Shown: piece by piece, positions 10,866 through 23,074 of the stretch
Layout: each line of letters begins with the position of its first letter
Position numbering within the stretch: position 1 is the stretch's first letter
Assembly (NCBI RefSeq): GCF_023091745.1
Contig: NC_068913.1
Location: 16,386,001 to 16,450,000, forward strand
Direction: 5' to 3'
DNA: 64,000 bases
From: Budorcas taxicolor
Taxonomy: Eukaryota > Chordata > Mammalia > Artiodactyla > Bovidae
Notes under the pieces: generated by a model
Databases searched by the model: none
The model's input: the letters and a program-made list of their open reading frames with translations, nothing else
What the model was told of the DNA's origin: nothing
Translations under genes and position numbers: made by a program

Positions 10866-11394
10866 AGAGTTGGCTTTAAGTAAAATGCTACATAGTAATG
10901 TTCACCTTAAGTACAGTCTGTTGTTAATAGGCTTCTAGGAACTTTAGATGAATTTCATAAACAGGAATGTGCTTATTTGTTCTGACTTCCCACTTCTGCC
11001 ATCATGACGTGTTTGATTTCTATATGTCTATAGAATTCATAGTAAACAAGTGTACAGAGCATTTGTGAACTAGATGCTCTACATTTCCTTACTGTTGCCC
11101 TAACCGAGAACTCTGACTGCTCTTGTTTTTAGTCTTTTTTCCTGCTTTAAGTACAGTTGCAACTAATACCCTTTTTTGTTCCTCTCTGGAGTCGCAAGGT
11201 GAGTCCTCAGTCTGGTTTACTGCGCTGGGCAGGCGAGCCTGGGGAACTCGATTCCAGAGGGGCCCAACTTCATGGCCACCTGAGAAATACACTGGCGACA
11301 CAATGCTACTTTCTATTCTTGTTTGTGTTCTGTGAGTCAGCGTGACGTGTTACGAGTGTTTGGGGCCTAAGAGATTGCATCGTTGGCTATTTGA

Positions 11395-11396
<2 letters not shown>
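10866..11396. other. No gene seen
   Basis: Unique-looking sequence. Overlapping short frames on both strands around 11.1-11.3 kb have no recognisable domain or splice context. Confidence 0.45.

Positions 11397-11444
<48 letters not shown>
11397..11444 (+). repeat. (TG)24 microsatellite
   Basis: Forty-eight bases of uninterrupted TG. Its length and purity make it likely to vary between animals. Confidence 0.97.
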
Positions 11445-11445
<1 letters not shown>

Positions 11446-12480
11446 TGTAAAAATGGATAATCTGTCATCTTTGACTTGAAAATCATAAAACCTAAATAGA
11501 GAGAGCCAAGAAATCAAATTTATTATCATTGTCAACATAGATTCCCTTTTCCTGTAATGTAAAATATTCTGTATTAATGACTTGGGCAGCTGTGCCTCAG
11601 ATCCCCAAGGTGCCTTTGAATTTAGTCATTGTAATTCAGGTAACTTAAAGGTTTCTTACAGGGTGGGTGTTTTTGTTACTTTGTTCCGTGAGGACGAGGC
11701 ATGGCATTTTTAATCAGTTCTCTGGGGGAAAGCTTGACTACATGCTCCAAACTTAAGTTTGTTGATTCAGTGTTGCTAAATAAAATTTTAAAATAATTGA
11801 ATAACTTGGGCAGAAAGAACTTTGTCCTTTTAGATCTAATAGTTGTCATCCAGTTTGTGAGTTTACATTAAGGAATATAAGTAATTTAGGTCTCCAAGAC
11901 TGAAAAATTACTGTCATTTTAGCCTTTCAGGAAATTGTGAGTATGGCAGCACTATATATGTCTTATAGTGGAACTAATAATAACAATGTATGTAGTTCAA
12001 AAGCAAGATAGGCATCTTAAACCATTTGGTTTCATTAAAGGGATCTATGATAAATGCATTTCTAAGTATGAATATTTTGGGGGGATACAATTGTCCTTTT
12101 ATTTACAGAGTTTGACAGTTTCAATTTTCATGTGTCAAGGTTTCTTACAGGTTCCAAAGTGTTTCTGACTGTACTTTTGGGATAGTTAGTTGTAATTTTC
12201 TTTAAGGAAAAAGAAGGACAAATGTGATTAAAGACAATAATGGAATTTGAATTTCCTTTCGTTAATCTTTATTGCCAAGTTAATTAAGTACAGTAGGCAA
12301 CTTGTACAAGTGATGAAAAAGCAGTTATAAACTTCCTCCATTCTAAAATTTCTCCTACAAGCTTCTGTCCTCTTTGCTTTCTTTCCTTCCCATTTAACTA
12401 CTTAAATAATGTTAACTATTGAAATAATGTTCATTTGTAAAAGATCAAAATGATACAGAGATGAAATGTTCAGAAAAAAT
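11445..12480. other. No gene seen
   Basis: AT-rich single-copy-looking sequence. A 66-codon frame at 11968-12168 has no recognisable feature. Confidence 0.45.
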
Positions 12481-12489
12481 GTGAAAGAC

Positions 12490-12800
12490 CACACCCCAAA
12501 CTTTTGTGGGCATTCTGTCAGCTTCTCTATTTACATAAATAAATATATACACATCTAGCACTTAAATTTGTACATATTTAAAAATAAACATAGAAATGGC
12601 ATCACATTTATATAGTATTCTGCAAGTTGCCTTTTTCACTTGTCTTGGAAAACTATGTTGGTACATTTTTTTTATTTTATTCTTAACTGTTGCATACTAT
12701 TCTATAGTATAGATGTACCATAGTTAATTTGACCAATCCTTGTATCTTTTTCTATATACATATATTTCTTCAAGATACAAATATATCCGTAGCTTTTCTG
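12490..12800 (-). repeat. Probable old L1 3'-region remnant
   Basis: Reversed phrases typical of mammalian L1 3' ends are present, such as GTTGCATACTATTCTATAG and GATGTACCATAGTTAATTTG. The match is judged by eye only. Confidence 0.45.
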
Positions 12801-12810
12801 CCCTAATGTT

Positions 12811-13009
12811 CCTGTTGTTGTTGTGGTTTAGTTGCTAAGTCTTGTTTGACTCTTTTGCAACCCTAAAGACTATAGCCCACCAGGCTCCTCTGTCCGTGGG
12901 GTTTCACAGGCAAGAATACTAGAGTGACTTGCCGTTTTCTTCTCATGAGGCTCTTCTGGGTCTCCTGCATTGCAGGAGGTTTCTTACTACTCAGCCACCA
13001 GGGAAGCCA
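12811..13009 (-). repeat. Bov-tA SINE
   Basis: Reverse-oriented Bov-tA: TTTAGTTGCTAAGTCTTGTT at the BovA end and CAGCCACCAGGGAAGCC at the tRNA head. Several substitutions and a shortened middle part suggest an older copy. Confidence 0.85.
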
Positions 13010-14165
13010 GTCTTCCTATTGCTTGCACTTAAAATCTCTGTTCTCTTATATCTGTAGATTATTGGTGTTCTGAGACTCCGTCACCATCTTATATTCAATT
13101 TCATTCTCTTCTCTTCTTGCCAGTGGTGTTTCTTATTGGCGTCTTAAAAAGTCGTGGCCCAGATATGTTTGTAAGAACCAATCAGTCTCAAGTTTACATG
13201 TCAGATGTATAAGGAATTTTATTGCACTTGGATGCTAGCCTGTGGGATCAGGTAGCACAAATCCAGTGATTCACACTAATTATAAATACAGATGGTAATT
13301 AAATGGTGCACACAGTGAATTTATTCAGCAGTCAAAATTGTGTGTTAAAGTAACTATTAAAAATTCTGTTCTTTGGATGAGGATATTGTTGTGAAATCTA
13401 TTTTTAAATGATTTTGATATGTTTTACTGAGATTTAAAAATGTCTGTCTTAAAAAATACTATTTCTAAGCTATTTAAGAATATTTCCAGAAACAAAAAAT
13501 AGAAAAACTGATGGTAAGTGTAGGATTTTTTTAAACTAAAGAACCTTATGTGCTCTCTAATGAACACTTAATAGAGAAGAAGGACAAGCCTAAAGAAACA
13601 GTAAATTGGCAGCAGGAGAGAATGAGGCTCAAGTAAGAGTAACAGCAAGAACTGAAAGGGACTAAACTTTGTTACCCAGGTAATCACTATGGCCTCATTG
13701 GAAACAGAGTTCTCAAGATTGAGAAAAGATACCCTCAAAGCTAACTAGTTTTCTTATTTGAACCCTGACGAATTCACAAACAAACCAAAAAACCCTGAAG
13801 AGTTTTAGAAGTTGAGATAGCAGAGAATAAATAATATTTGAATCTGAATAAAAGTTTGCTTTTTTTCTGTGGTGATTCATAAAAATTAAATTTAGTATTG
13901 AAAACACTTAATCTCTCTCACTCATTGAAATGAGAAGAATTGAGGGCTATGATTTGTGGTTTGAGAAGTTAAAGCAGTATGAGAGAACTCTCTAGCGTCC
14001 TGGGGTTAGATTAGGCCAAAGGTAGCATTTCAGTGTTTGGGAAGCTTTGTTAGGCAAGTTAAATTTCAAGCTCATAGTTTAAATTTACAAGTGATTCAGA
14101 TAGTTTTAGTTGAATGCTATTTATACATAGTTAATTCCATTTAGGTGTATACATACACATACATT
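13010..14165. other. No gene seen
   Basis: AT-rich sequence without a recognisable coding or RNA feature. Confidence 0.45.
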
Positions 14166-14425
14166 TTTTTGGTTAATGGAAAACTTTTCGGACATTGACA
14201 AGTGTAGAGAGAATATCATGAACCACCGTCACGTACCTGTCACTTGGTTTCCAACATTTATCAGTTTAAAGCCAATCTTGTCTCCTCTGTACTCCCTCCT
14301 ACTTTTCCTCTCAGTCCTGGGTTATTTTAAAACAAATCACAAGCGTATAATTTTAATCACAAATATTTCAGTATTTCTCTAGGAGACTTTAAAATAATGG
14401 CCATAATACCATGGTCATTAATAAT
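14166..14425. repeat. Old L1-type sequence, split by BovB
   Basis: Resembles old L1M 3'-untranslated sequence (GTAGAGAGAATATCATGAACC and similar phrases). The 11 bases TCATTAATAAT (14415-14425) recur at 17655-17665, so this repeat continues at 17655-17747 beyond the BovB. Confidence 0.45.
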
Positions 14426-14529
14426 CAGTTCAGTTCAGTCTCTCAGTTGTGTCCGACTCTTTGCGACCCCATGAATTGAAGCAGGCCAGGCCTCCCTGTC
14501 CATCACCAACTCCCGGAGTTCACTCAAAC

Positions 14530-15957
14530 TCATAACTCAGTGATGTCATTCAACCATCTCATCCTCTGTCGCCCCTTTCTCCTCCTGCCCCCAATCCCTC
14601 CCACCATCAGAGTCTTTTCCAATGAGGCAACTGTTCGCATGAGGTGGCCAAAGTACTGGAGTTTCAGCTTTAGCATCATACCTTCCAAAGAACACCCAGG
14701 ACGGATCTCCTTTAGAATGGACTGGTTGGATCTCCTTGCAGTCCACGGGACTCTCAACAGTCTTCTCCAACACGACAGTTCAAAAGCATCAATTCTTTGG
14801 CACTCAGCTTTCTTCACAGTCCAACTCTCACATCCATGCACGACCACAGGAAAAACCATAGCCTTGACTAGACGGACCTTTGTTGACAAAGTAATGTCTC
14901 TGCTTTTGAATATGCTGTCTAGGTTGGTCATAACTTTCCTTCCAAGGAGTAAGTGTCTTTTAGTTTCATGGCTGCAATCACCATCTGCAGTGATTTTGGA
15001 GCCCCCCAAAATAGTGTCTGACACTGTTTCCACTGTTTCTCCATCTATTTGCCATGAAGTAATGGGACCAGATGCCATGATCTTCGTTTTCTGAATGTTG
15101 AGCTTTAAGCCAACTTTTTCACTCTCCTCTTTCAGTTTCATCAAGAGGCTTTTTAGTTCCTCTTCACTTTCTGCCATAAGGGTAGTGTCATCTGCATATC
15201 TGAGGTTATTTATATTTCTCCCAGCAATCTTGATTCCAGCTTGTGCTTCTTCCAGCCCAGCGTTTCTCATGATGTACTCTGCATATAAGTTAAATAAGCA
15301 GGGTGACAATATACAGCCTTGATGTACTCCTTTTCCTATTTGGAACCAGTCTGTTGTTCCATGTCCAGTTCTAACTGTTGCTTCCTGACCTGCATACAGG
15401 TTTCTCAAGAGGCAGGTCAGATGGTCTGCTATTCCCATCTCTTTCAGAATTTTCCACAGTTTCTTGTGATCCACACAGTCAAAGGCTTTGGCATACTCAA
15501 TAAAGCAGAAATAGATGTTTTTCTGAAATTCTCTTGCTTGTTTCATGATCCAGCGGATGTTAGTAATTTGATCTCTGGTTCCTCTGTGTTTTCTAAAACC
15601 AACTTGAACATCTGAAAGTTCACGATTTACGTATTGCTGAAGCCTGGCTTGGAGAATTTTGAACATTACTTTATTAGCGTGTGAGATGAGTACAATTGTG
15701 TAGTAGTTTGAGTATTCTCTGGCATTGCCTTTCTTTGGAATTGGAGTGAAAACTGACCTTTTCCAGTCCTGTGACCACTGCTGAGTTTTCCATATTTGCT
15801 GGCACATTGAGTGCAGCACTTTCACAGCATCATCTTTCAGGATTTGAAATAGCTCCACTGGAATTCCATCATCTCCACTAGCTTTGTTCGTAGTGATGCT
15901 TTCTAAGGCCCACTTGACTTCACATTCCGGGATGTCTGGCTCTAGATGAGTGATCAC
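14530..15957 (-). pseudogene. BovB reverse transcriptase, long open frame
   Basis: A 475-codon open frame over the reverse transcriptase and C-terminal part of the BovB protein; its first codon is GTG inside the larger original frame, not a true start. Blocks in order are LEPDIPECEVKWALESI, FRKHRGTRDQITNIRW, motif A at about residues 150-160, GCILSPCLFNLYAEYIM, and the YADD catalytic box at residues 254-257 (15187-15198). The C-terminal SCWRRLLRVPWTARRSNQS region follows. Motif A reads FIEYAKAFD: residue 154 (codon 15496-15498) is Glu, while the other copies here have Asp at this catalytic position. The enzyme is therefore probably inactive although the frame is long. Confidence 0.85.
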
Positions 15958-16111
15958 ACCATCGTGATTATCTTGGTTGTGAAGATCTTTTTTGTACAGT
16001 TCTTCTGTGTATTCTTGTCACCTCTTCTTAATATCTTCTGCTTCTGTTAGGTCCCTACCATTTCTGTCCTTTATTGAGCCCATCTTTGCATGAAATGTTC
16101 CCTTGGTATCT

Positions 16112-17218
16112 CTAATTTTCTTGGAAGAGATCTCTAGTCTTTCCCATTCTGTTGTTTTCCTCTATTTCTTTGCATGGATCGCTGAGGAAGGCTTTCTTAT
16201 CTCTCCTTGATATTCTTTGGAACTCTGCATTCAGATGCTTATATCTTTCCTTTTCTCCTTGGCTTTTTGCTTCTCTTCTTCTCACAGCTAGTTGTAAGGC
16301 CTCCCCAGACAGCCATTTTGCTTTTTTGCATTTCTTTTCCATAGGGATGGTCTTGATCCCTGTCTCCTGTACAATGTCACAAACCTCTGTCCATAGTTCA
16401 TCAGGCACTGTATCAGATCTATTCCTTAAATCTTTTTCTCACTTCCACTGTATAATCGTTAGGGATTTGATTTAGGTCATACCTGAATGATCTAGTGGTT
16501 TCCCCTACTTCCTTGGATTTAATCTGAATTTGGCAATAAGGAGTTCATGATCTGAGCCACAGTCAGCTCCTGGTCTTGTTTTTGTTGACTGTATAGAGCT
16601 TCTCCATCTTTGGCTGCAAAGAATATAATCAGTCTGATTTTGGTGTTGACCATCTGGTGATGTCCATGTGTAGAGTCTTCTCTTGTGTTGTTGGAAGAGG
16701 GTGTTTGCTATGACCAGTGCATTTTTTTGGCAAAACTCTGTTAGCCTTTGCCCAGCTTCATTCCGCATTCCAAGGCAAAATTTACCTGTTACTCCAGGTG
16801 TTTCTTGACTTCCTACTTCTGCATTTCAGTCCGCTATAATGAAAAGGACATCTTTTTTGGGTGTTACTTCTATAAAGTCTTGTAGGTCTTCATAGAACCA
16901 TTCAACTTCAGCTCCTTCAGCGTTACTGGTTGGGGCATAGACTTGGATTACCGTGATATTGAATGGTTTGCCTTGGAAACGAACAGAGATCATTCTGTCA
17001 TTTTTGAGATTGCATCCAAGTACTGCATTTTGGACTCTTCTGTTGATCACGATGGCTACCCCATTTCTTCTGAGGGATTCCTGCCTGTAGTAGTAGATAT
17101 AATGGTCACCTGCATTAAATTCACCCATTCCAGTCCATTTTAGTTCGCTGATTCCTAGAATATCAACGTTCACTCTTGTCATCTCCTGTTTGACCACTTC
17201 CAATTTGCCTTGATTCAT
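16112..17218 (-). pseudogene. BovB endonuclease region, broken
   Basis: Three minus-strand frames carry the N-terminal part of the BovB protein. 16826-17218 starts MNQGKLEVVKQEM and covers ISELKWTGMGEFNAGDHY and the VIQVYAPTSN block. 16505-16768 covers the endonuclease C-terminal half with GADCGSDHELLIAKFR. 16112-16408 covers the basic linker toward the reverse transcriptase. The nuclease block usually reading GDWNAK has Ala-Asp and then a stop here. Together they represent the apurinic/apyrimidinic-type endonuclease that opens target DNA; frame breaks make this copy non-functional. Confidence 0.8.
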
Positions 17219-17747
17219 GGACCTGACATTCCAGGTTCCTATGCAATATTGGTCTTTATAGCATCAGACCTTACTTCTGTCACCAGTCACACCCACAACT
17301 GGGTATTGTTTTTGCTTTGGCTCCATCCCTTCATTCTTTCTGGAGTTATTTCTTTACTGATCTCCAGTAGCATATTGGGCACCTACCAACCTGGGGAGTT
17401 CCTCTTTCAGTATCGTATCAATTTGCCTTTTCATAGTGTTCATGGGGTTCTAAAGGCAAGAATACTGAAGTGGTTTGCCATTCCCTTCTCCAGTGGACCA
17501 CATTCTGTCAGACCTCTCCACCATGACCCGCCCATCTTGGGTTGCCCCATGGGCATGGCTTAGTTTCATTGAGTTAGACGAGGCTGTGGTCTGTGTGATT
17601 AGATTGACTAGTTTTCTGTGATTATGGTTTCAGTGTGTCTGCCCTCTCACACCCTCATTAATAATAATGACCAGAATACCTGCAAAACTAGAAATAATTC
17701 CTAATAACATGCATCATCAAACATCTATTCAGATTTTTAAATTTCCT

Positions 17748-17948
17748 GGTTGTCTTTTTGTCATGTTTGACTCTGCAGCCCCATGGATTGTAGGCTGCCA
17801 GGCTCCTCTGTCCATGGGATTTCCCAGACAAGAATAGTGGAGTGGGGTGCCATTTCCTTCTCCAGGGGATCTTCCCAACCCAGGGATTGAACCTGCGCCT
17901 CCTGCATTGGCAGGCAGATTCTTTATCACTGCACCACCTGGGAATCCT
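17748..17948 (-). repeat. Bov-tA SINE
   Basis: Reverse-oriented Bov-tA with head at the right (CACTGCACCACCTGGGAATCC) and BovA part at the left (CATGTTTGACTCTGCAGCC). Confidence 0.88.
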
Positions 17949-18074
17949 TGTTTCAGTAAGAATCCAGATAAACTGATGCATTGTAATTTGTTGATATATC
18001 CATTAAATCTCTTTTTGAAAAAAAAAAATTGTTTTTTTAGCTTTGTATTTTCAGTTAATGTTTTGTGGGGTTTT

Positions 18075-18192
18075 TTTATTTGGGCCATGTTGCTTGGCAT
18101 GAGGGGTCTTAGTTTCCCAAGAAGAGATTGAACCTGTGCCCCTTGCAGTAGAAGCATGGAGTCCTAATCACTGGACCATCAGGGAATTCCCT
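18075..18192 (-). repeat. tRNA-derived SINE fragment (CHR-like)
   Basis: Reversed tRNA-type promoter block around AGAGATTGAACCTGTGCC and a GGACCATCAGGGAATTCCC end. There is no BovA tail, so it is not a Bov-tA element. Confidence 0.6.
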
Positions 18193-18194
18193 TG

Positions 18195-18600
18195 AGTTAG
18201 TTTTACAGAAGGGTTGCAAAAATAGTACAGCTTCCCTACCTGTTAACATGTTACATAGTTATAGTACAGTTATCAGAACTAAGAAATTAACATTGGTGCA
18301 ATATTAGTTACTAAGTGTATTATATTTCCCCAGTTTTTACCCTGATAACTCCTTTTCAGTTCCAGGACCTGATCTCATGTTCCACATTGCATTTGGTTGT
18401 CGTGCTGCCTTAGACCTAATCTGATTGTTCTCTAGTTCTTTCTTATCTTTAGGGACATTAAAACTTGTGAAGGCTCCTGGCCTGTTATTTTATAGTGTGT
18501 CTATTTTGATTAGATTGAGGTTGTACATTATTGTGAGGAATATTACAGAACCAATAATCCCATCTCAGTGTGTACCAATCTGAGGGCACGTATTAGTATC
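18195..18600 (-). repeat. Old L1 3'-untranslated remnant
   Basis: Reversed old L1M-type 3' sequence, seen from phrases such as CACATTGCATTTGGTTGTC and GAGGAATATTACAGAACC. The call is by eye. Confidence 0.5.
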
Positions 18601-18999
18601 ACCTGCTGTTTTTATTTTTCTTTATTGAGGTCGCATTGGTTTATAACCTTGTTTTACATATACCTTATAATTTTACCTCTGTATACAGTGCAGCGTGCTC
18701 ACCACCGGAACTTTAATGTCCACTGTCTCCATACAGTCCATCCTCTTTGCCCATTTTACTCTGCCCTGCTCACCCTTCCCCCTCTGGCAACTACTACTCT
18801 GTTCTCTGTGCCTATTTGTTTATTTCTGTGTTTTTGTTTGGTTGGTCTTGTTCACTTATTTTGTTTTTTATATTCCACACGAGTGAATCCTATGGTGTTC
18901 ATCTTTCTCTGACTTATTTCACTTAGAATAATACCCTCAAGGTCTATCTCTTCTGTCACAAGGCAAGATTTCATCTCTTTTGTGACCGAGTGGTTATAG

Positions 19000-19027
19000 A
19001 CACACACAGACACACACAGTAGACACA

Positions 19028-19071
<44 letters not shown>
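19000..19071 (+). repeat. Compound (CA)n microsatellite
   Basis: Imperfect CA tract followed by an uninterrupted (AC) run from 19031 to 19071. Confidence 0.95.
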
Positions 19072-19074
<3 letters not shown>

Positions 19075-19246
19075 CATACCACCTCCCAATTCTTCTTTAG
19101 CTATTCATCTGATAATGGGCATTTTTTCCCCCATCTTCTGGCTGTTGTATAATATGCTGCCATTAATATAGGGAAGCACCTATCTTTTTGAATTAGTGTT
19201 TTCGTATTCTTCGGATAAATTCCCAGAAGAGGAATAGCTGGATCAT

Positions 19247-19955
19247 TTGTCATTATTCAGTTACTGAGTCCTGCCTGACTCTTTGCGACCCCACGGACTG
19301 CAGCGTGCCAGGCTTTCCTGTCCTCCACTGTCGTCCAGAGTTTGCTCAAAGTCGCGTCCATTGAGTCAGTGATGCTGTCGAACCATTGCATTCTGTGCTG
19401 CTCCCTTCTCCTGTTGCCTTCAGTCATTCCCAGCATCAGGGTCTTTTCCAACGACTGAACTCTTCACATCAGTGGCCAGAGTATTGGAGCTTCAGTTTCA
19501 GCAGCAGTCCTTCCAGTGAATATTCAGGGTTGATTTCCTTAAGGATTGACTGGTTGGATCTCCTTGCAGTCCAAGGGACTCTCAGGAGTCTTCCCCAACA
19601 CCACAGTTCAAAAGCATCAGTTCTTTCGCTTTCAGCCTTCTTTATGGTCCAACTCTCACATCCATACATGACTGCTGGAAAAACCATAGCTTTATGCACC
19701 TTTTTCAGCAAAGTGATATCTCTGCTTTTTAATACACTGTCTAAGTTTGTCATAACTTTTCTTCCAAAGAGCAAGCCTCTTTTAATTTCATGGCTGCAGT
19801 CACTATCTACAGTGATTTTGGAACCCCAGAAAATAAAATCTGCCATTGCCTCCACTTTTCCCCCTTCTATTTGCCATGAAGTGATGGGACCAGATGCCAT
19901 GATCTTAGTTTTTTTGAATACTGAGTTTTAAGCCAGCATTTTCACTCTCCTCTTC
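19247..19955 (-). mobile_element. BovB 3' fragment in L1
   Basis: A 709-bp 5'-truncated BovB in reverse, from its 3' tail at the left to the region encoding the end of the reverse transcriptase. Flanking 11-mers AGCTGGATCAT (19236-19246) and AGCTGGATTAT (19956-19966) differ at one base and fit an aged target duplication. A remnant frame (19469-19900, minus) reads the C-terminal SCWRRLLR-like domain in degenerate form. It is the most diverged BovB here. Confidence 0.85.
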
Positions 19956-20799
19956 AGCTGGATTATATTGTAGTTCTGTTTTTTTGTTGTTGTTGAGGAG
20001 TCTCCATACTGTTTGCCAAAGTGCCTGTGCCAACCTGCATACTGCCAGTAGTGTAGTGTTTTCTCCAGATCCTTGCCCATGCTTGGTTTTGACAATAGCT
20101 ATTCTGACGTGTAAAAGGTAATGTCTCACTGTGGGTTTGATTTGCCTATCCCTAATAGTTAGTGATGTTGAACATCTTTTCATATGTCTATTGACCATCT
20201 GTATGTCTTCTTTGGAAAAATGTCTATTCAGTTCCTGTGCCTATTATTTAATCAGGTTGTTTGAGTTGTATGCATTCTTTATGTATTTTGAATATTGATC
20301 CCTTATCAAATATATGATTTGCAAATATCTTCTTCCATTTGATAGACTGTGTTTTATTTTGCTGGTGGTTTTCTTTGCTGTGCTGAAACTTTTTAGTTTG
20401 ATGTCCCATTCTGTCGTTTTTTACTTTTGTTTCTTCTTGCTTGAGGAGACATATCCAGAAATATGTTACTCAGACTCATGTCACAGTGTACTACCTATAG
20501 TTTTTGTTTAGGAGTTTTATGGTTTCAGGCCTTACATTCAAGTCCTTAATCCAGTTTGAGTTAATTTTGTGTATGGTATAAGATGAGGGTCTAGTTTCAT
20601 TCTTTGGCGTGTGACTGTCCAGTTTTGCCAGCACCATCTGTTGAAGAGACCGTCCTGTTTCTGTTATATAGTTTTGACTCCTTTGTCATAAATGAGTTGA
20701 GCACAAATAAGTGTGTTTAGCTCTGGGCTCTCATTTCTGTTCCATTGATCTGTGTATCTGTGTTTTTTTTTCCTCAGTTTCCTTTTTTTTTTTTTTTTA

Positions 20800-22635
20800 A
20801 TTCCCCTGTAGTTTTTGCCTCTGCTCTGGATTTGTGCTTTATAGTTACGATGAGGTTTGTATAGAATGTCTCATGGGTTAAAATAGTCCTTTCTCAGGTG
20901 ATAGCTTCTTGTCTTCATCTGCCTGTATGGGTTCTGTCCTTTTCCTCTCCTCTGCCACCCTTAATTTTGTTGTGTCAAATTATCCTTTTTTATGTTGTGA
21001 GTTTATTACCAAATTGAAGTAGCTATAGTTACTGTTACTGCTTTTTTTTTTCCCCCTCTTTAACATTTATGCTTTAGTGTTTTTTATTCTGTGGAAAAAA
21101 CCTATTTTGAGGCTTGAAACTTCTAATCCAATTCTGAGAATATAAAGAAATATTATATTGTTTTTTAAAAAAGCAAACAGGAGTGTAGTATGTAATACAG
21201 TATTATTAACTAAAGTATAGATTTTGTTCAGATTTCACAAAATGTTATGCATTGTGTCCATTATTTGTTTTCATACCTTATTCAAAATTCTGCACTATAG
21301 TAAGTTGCATTGAGCAACTCAGTTGTATGGAGCAAGTTCTGATAAATTCTCTTTTCGCTTTCATTCTGTTACAGCTATTTTCTAATTTTATTTGTTATGG
21401 CTTCTTAGAGATACCCATCATTTAAAAATGGACATTTAATTTCCAAATACATGGGGTTTTTAAAGTATCTTTCTTAATTTTTCATTTAAATACATTCTTC
21501 TTGGCAATCACCTGCTGTGTTTTTTCAGTCTTTTAACTTGATTGAGGCTTCCAGTGGCTAAGTCAAAGATCTCTCTTGGTAAGTGTCACATTGCACTTGA
21601 AAATATGTAAGTTACTTTTGAGTATCTTTTGATATTGATTTCTAACATAATTCAGTGATAAGACAGCAGACTAAAAATGATTTAAATACCTCTAGACCAT
21701 GGAATTTTTGCACCTTGCGTTATGTCCCTGGATATGTTCCAGTGTCTCCTGATTTATAGTCTCTTGAATAGAATTTATATCATGCTATTGTGTGAAAATC
21801 GTAGAAATCTTAATTGTGTTGAATTAGTTCATAGTGCTTTTCAGGTTTATATCCTCCTCCTCCTCTGTATGTTCGTTCTATTAGTTTTTGAAAGTTTGAT
21901 ACTGAAACTCCAACTAAAAATCTTAATTTTCTACTTAAAAATAATTATATTGTAGACCTATATGTAACTTTGTTCTGTATTTTCCAAGTCCCCTATAAGT
22001 GTGTTCTCATACTTTCACAATTTAAAAGAGAAAAAAGTAAAAAACACCTGATAGAGAGTTGAAGGTTCTGATTTCTGCCTACTCATCACTTTGTTCAGAG
22101 TCTTCTGTACTCTTGTCTTTTGCTTCTTGCAGAAGAGCTCCTTCTACATTTCTTGTAAGGCAGGTCTGATGTTGAACTTCCTCAGCTTTTGTTTGATGGG
22201 AAAGCATTTGTCCTTCATACCTGCATAACTTTGCTGGCTAGAGGGTCTTTGGCTGACAGTGCTTATCTTTGAGAGTTTTGAGCTTTTCATTTCACTGTTG
22301 CCTGGGCGGTAGCATCTGCTCATTTCCTAGTGGTGGTGCGTTTGTCGGTTACCATATGTTTTTTTCCTGGCTGCCTCTAAATTTCATCATTGACTTTTGA
22401 GAGTTTTAATATAGTGTGTTTTGGAGAAGTATTTTTGCACAGAGGTGATTTTGTGTTCTTGTAGGTTATGGACTTGTATATCCCATTCCTTTTGGGGATT
22501 GGGAAGTTCTCAGCTATTATTTCTTTAGACAAACTATGCTTCCTTCTCAGATGCTTGCTATCCTAATGTTGCCTTTCCTAAAAGAGTCAGATAGTTCTTA
22601 CAGAATTTCTTCTTTTTAAAAAATATTTTACTTAT
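20800..22635 (-). repeat. Old L1-derived sequence, probable
   Basis: AT-rich sequence with scattered reversed phrases of old L1 elements (for example TTCTTGTAAGGCAGGTCTGATG at 22157-22178). It is interrupted by unassigned parts at 21.1-22.0 kb. No frame has coding support. Confidence 0.45.
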
Positions 22636-22639
22636 TTAT

Positions 22640-23060
22640 TGCTAAAGAGTATTTGATTTATAGTGTTAGTTTCTGCTGTACAGCATTGTGAATCAGCTAT
22701 ACATATGTCCACACTTTTTCGGATTATTTCCTCTTATTAGGTCATTACAGAGTATCAAGTACACTTGCCTGTGCTCTCTATTACAGTCGGGTCCTTATTA
22801 GTGATCTACTTTATATGTAGTGGTGTGTAGATGTCAGTCCCAATCTCCCATTTATCCCTGCCCTCCCACTTTCTCTCTTGGCAAGTCATAAGTTTGTTTT
22901 TTACATCTGTGACTCTCTTTCTGTTTTGTGAATAAGTTCATTTATACTTTTTTTTAGATTCCACGTATAAGCAACATCATGGTATTTGTCTTTCTCTGAC
23001 CTTACTCAGTATGACAGTCTCTAGGTCCATCTATGTTGCTGCAAAGGGCATTATTTCTTT
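22640..23060 (-). repeat. Artiodactyl L1 3'-untranslated fragment
   Basis: Reversed L1 3' end similar to the one at 5541-5960, with shared blocks: GTGAATCAGCTATACATATG, TCCCTGCCCTCCCACTTTC and TATGACAGTCTCTAGGTCC. Confidence 0.7.
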
Positions 23061-23074
23061 TTTTCTCTTTTCTT

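Larger units (their letters stand above)
14426..17654 (-). mobile_element. Full-length BovB (RTE) LINE
   Basis: A 3,229-bp BovB in minus orientation, bracketed by exact 11-bp repeats TCATTAATAAT (14415-14425 and 17655-17665). The 3' end lies at the left, with the GTTCAGTTCAGTCTCTCAG tail. The 5' untranslated region lies at the right, starting with the reversed GGGTGTGAGAGGGCAGACAC block. It carries endonuclease and reverse transcriptase frames in the right order, but they are broken into pieces. It is the most complete BovB here and serves as the ruler for judging the others. Confidence 0.93.
18610..20760 (-). mobile_element. L1 LINE 3' part, interrupted
   Basis: Minus-strand L1 with its 3' untranslated region at 18610-18990 and ORF2 C-terminal region beyond. 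A compound CA repeat (19000-19071) and a BovB 3' fragment (19247-19955) interrupt it. L1 wording resumes after 19956 (GAGGAGTCTCCATACTGTT, CACTGTGGGTTTGATTTGCC). Confidence 0.75.
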
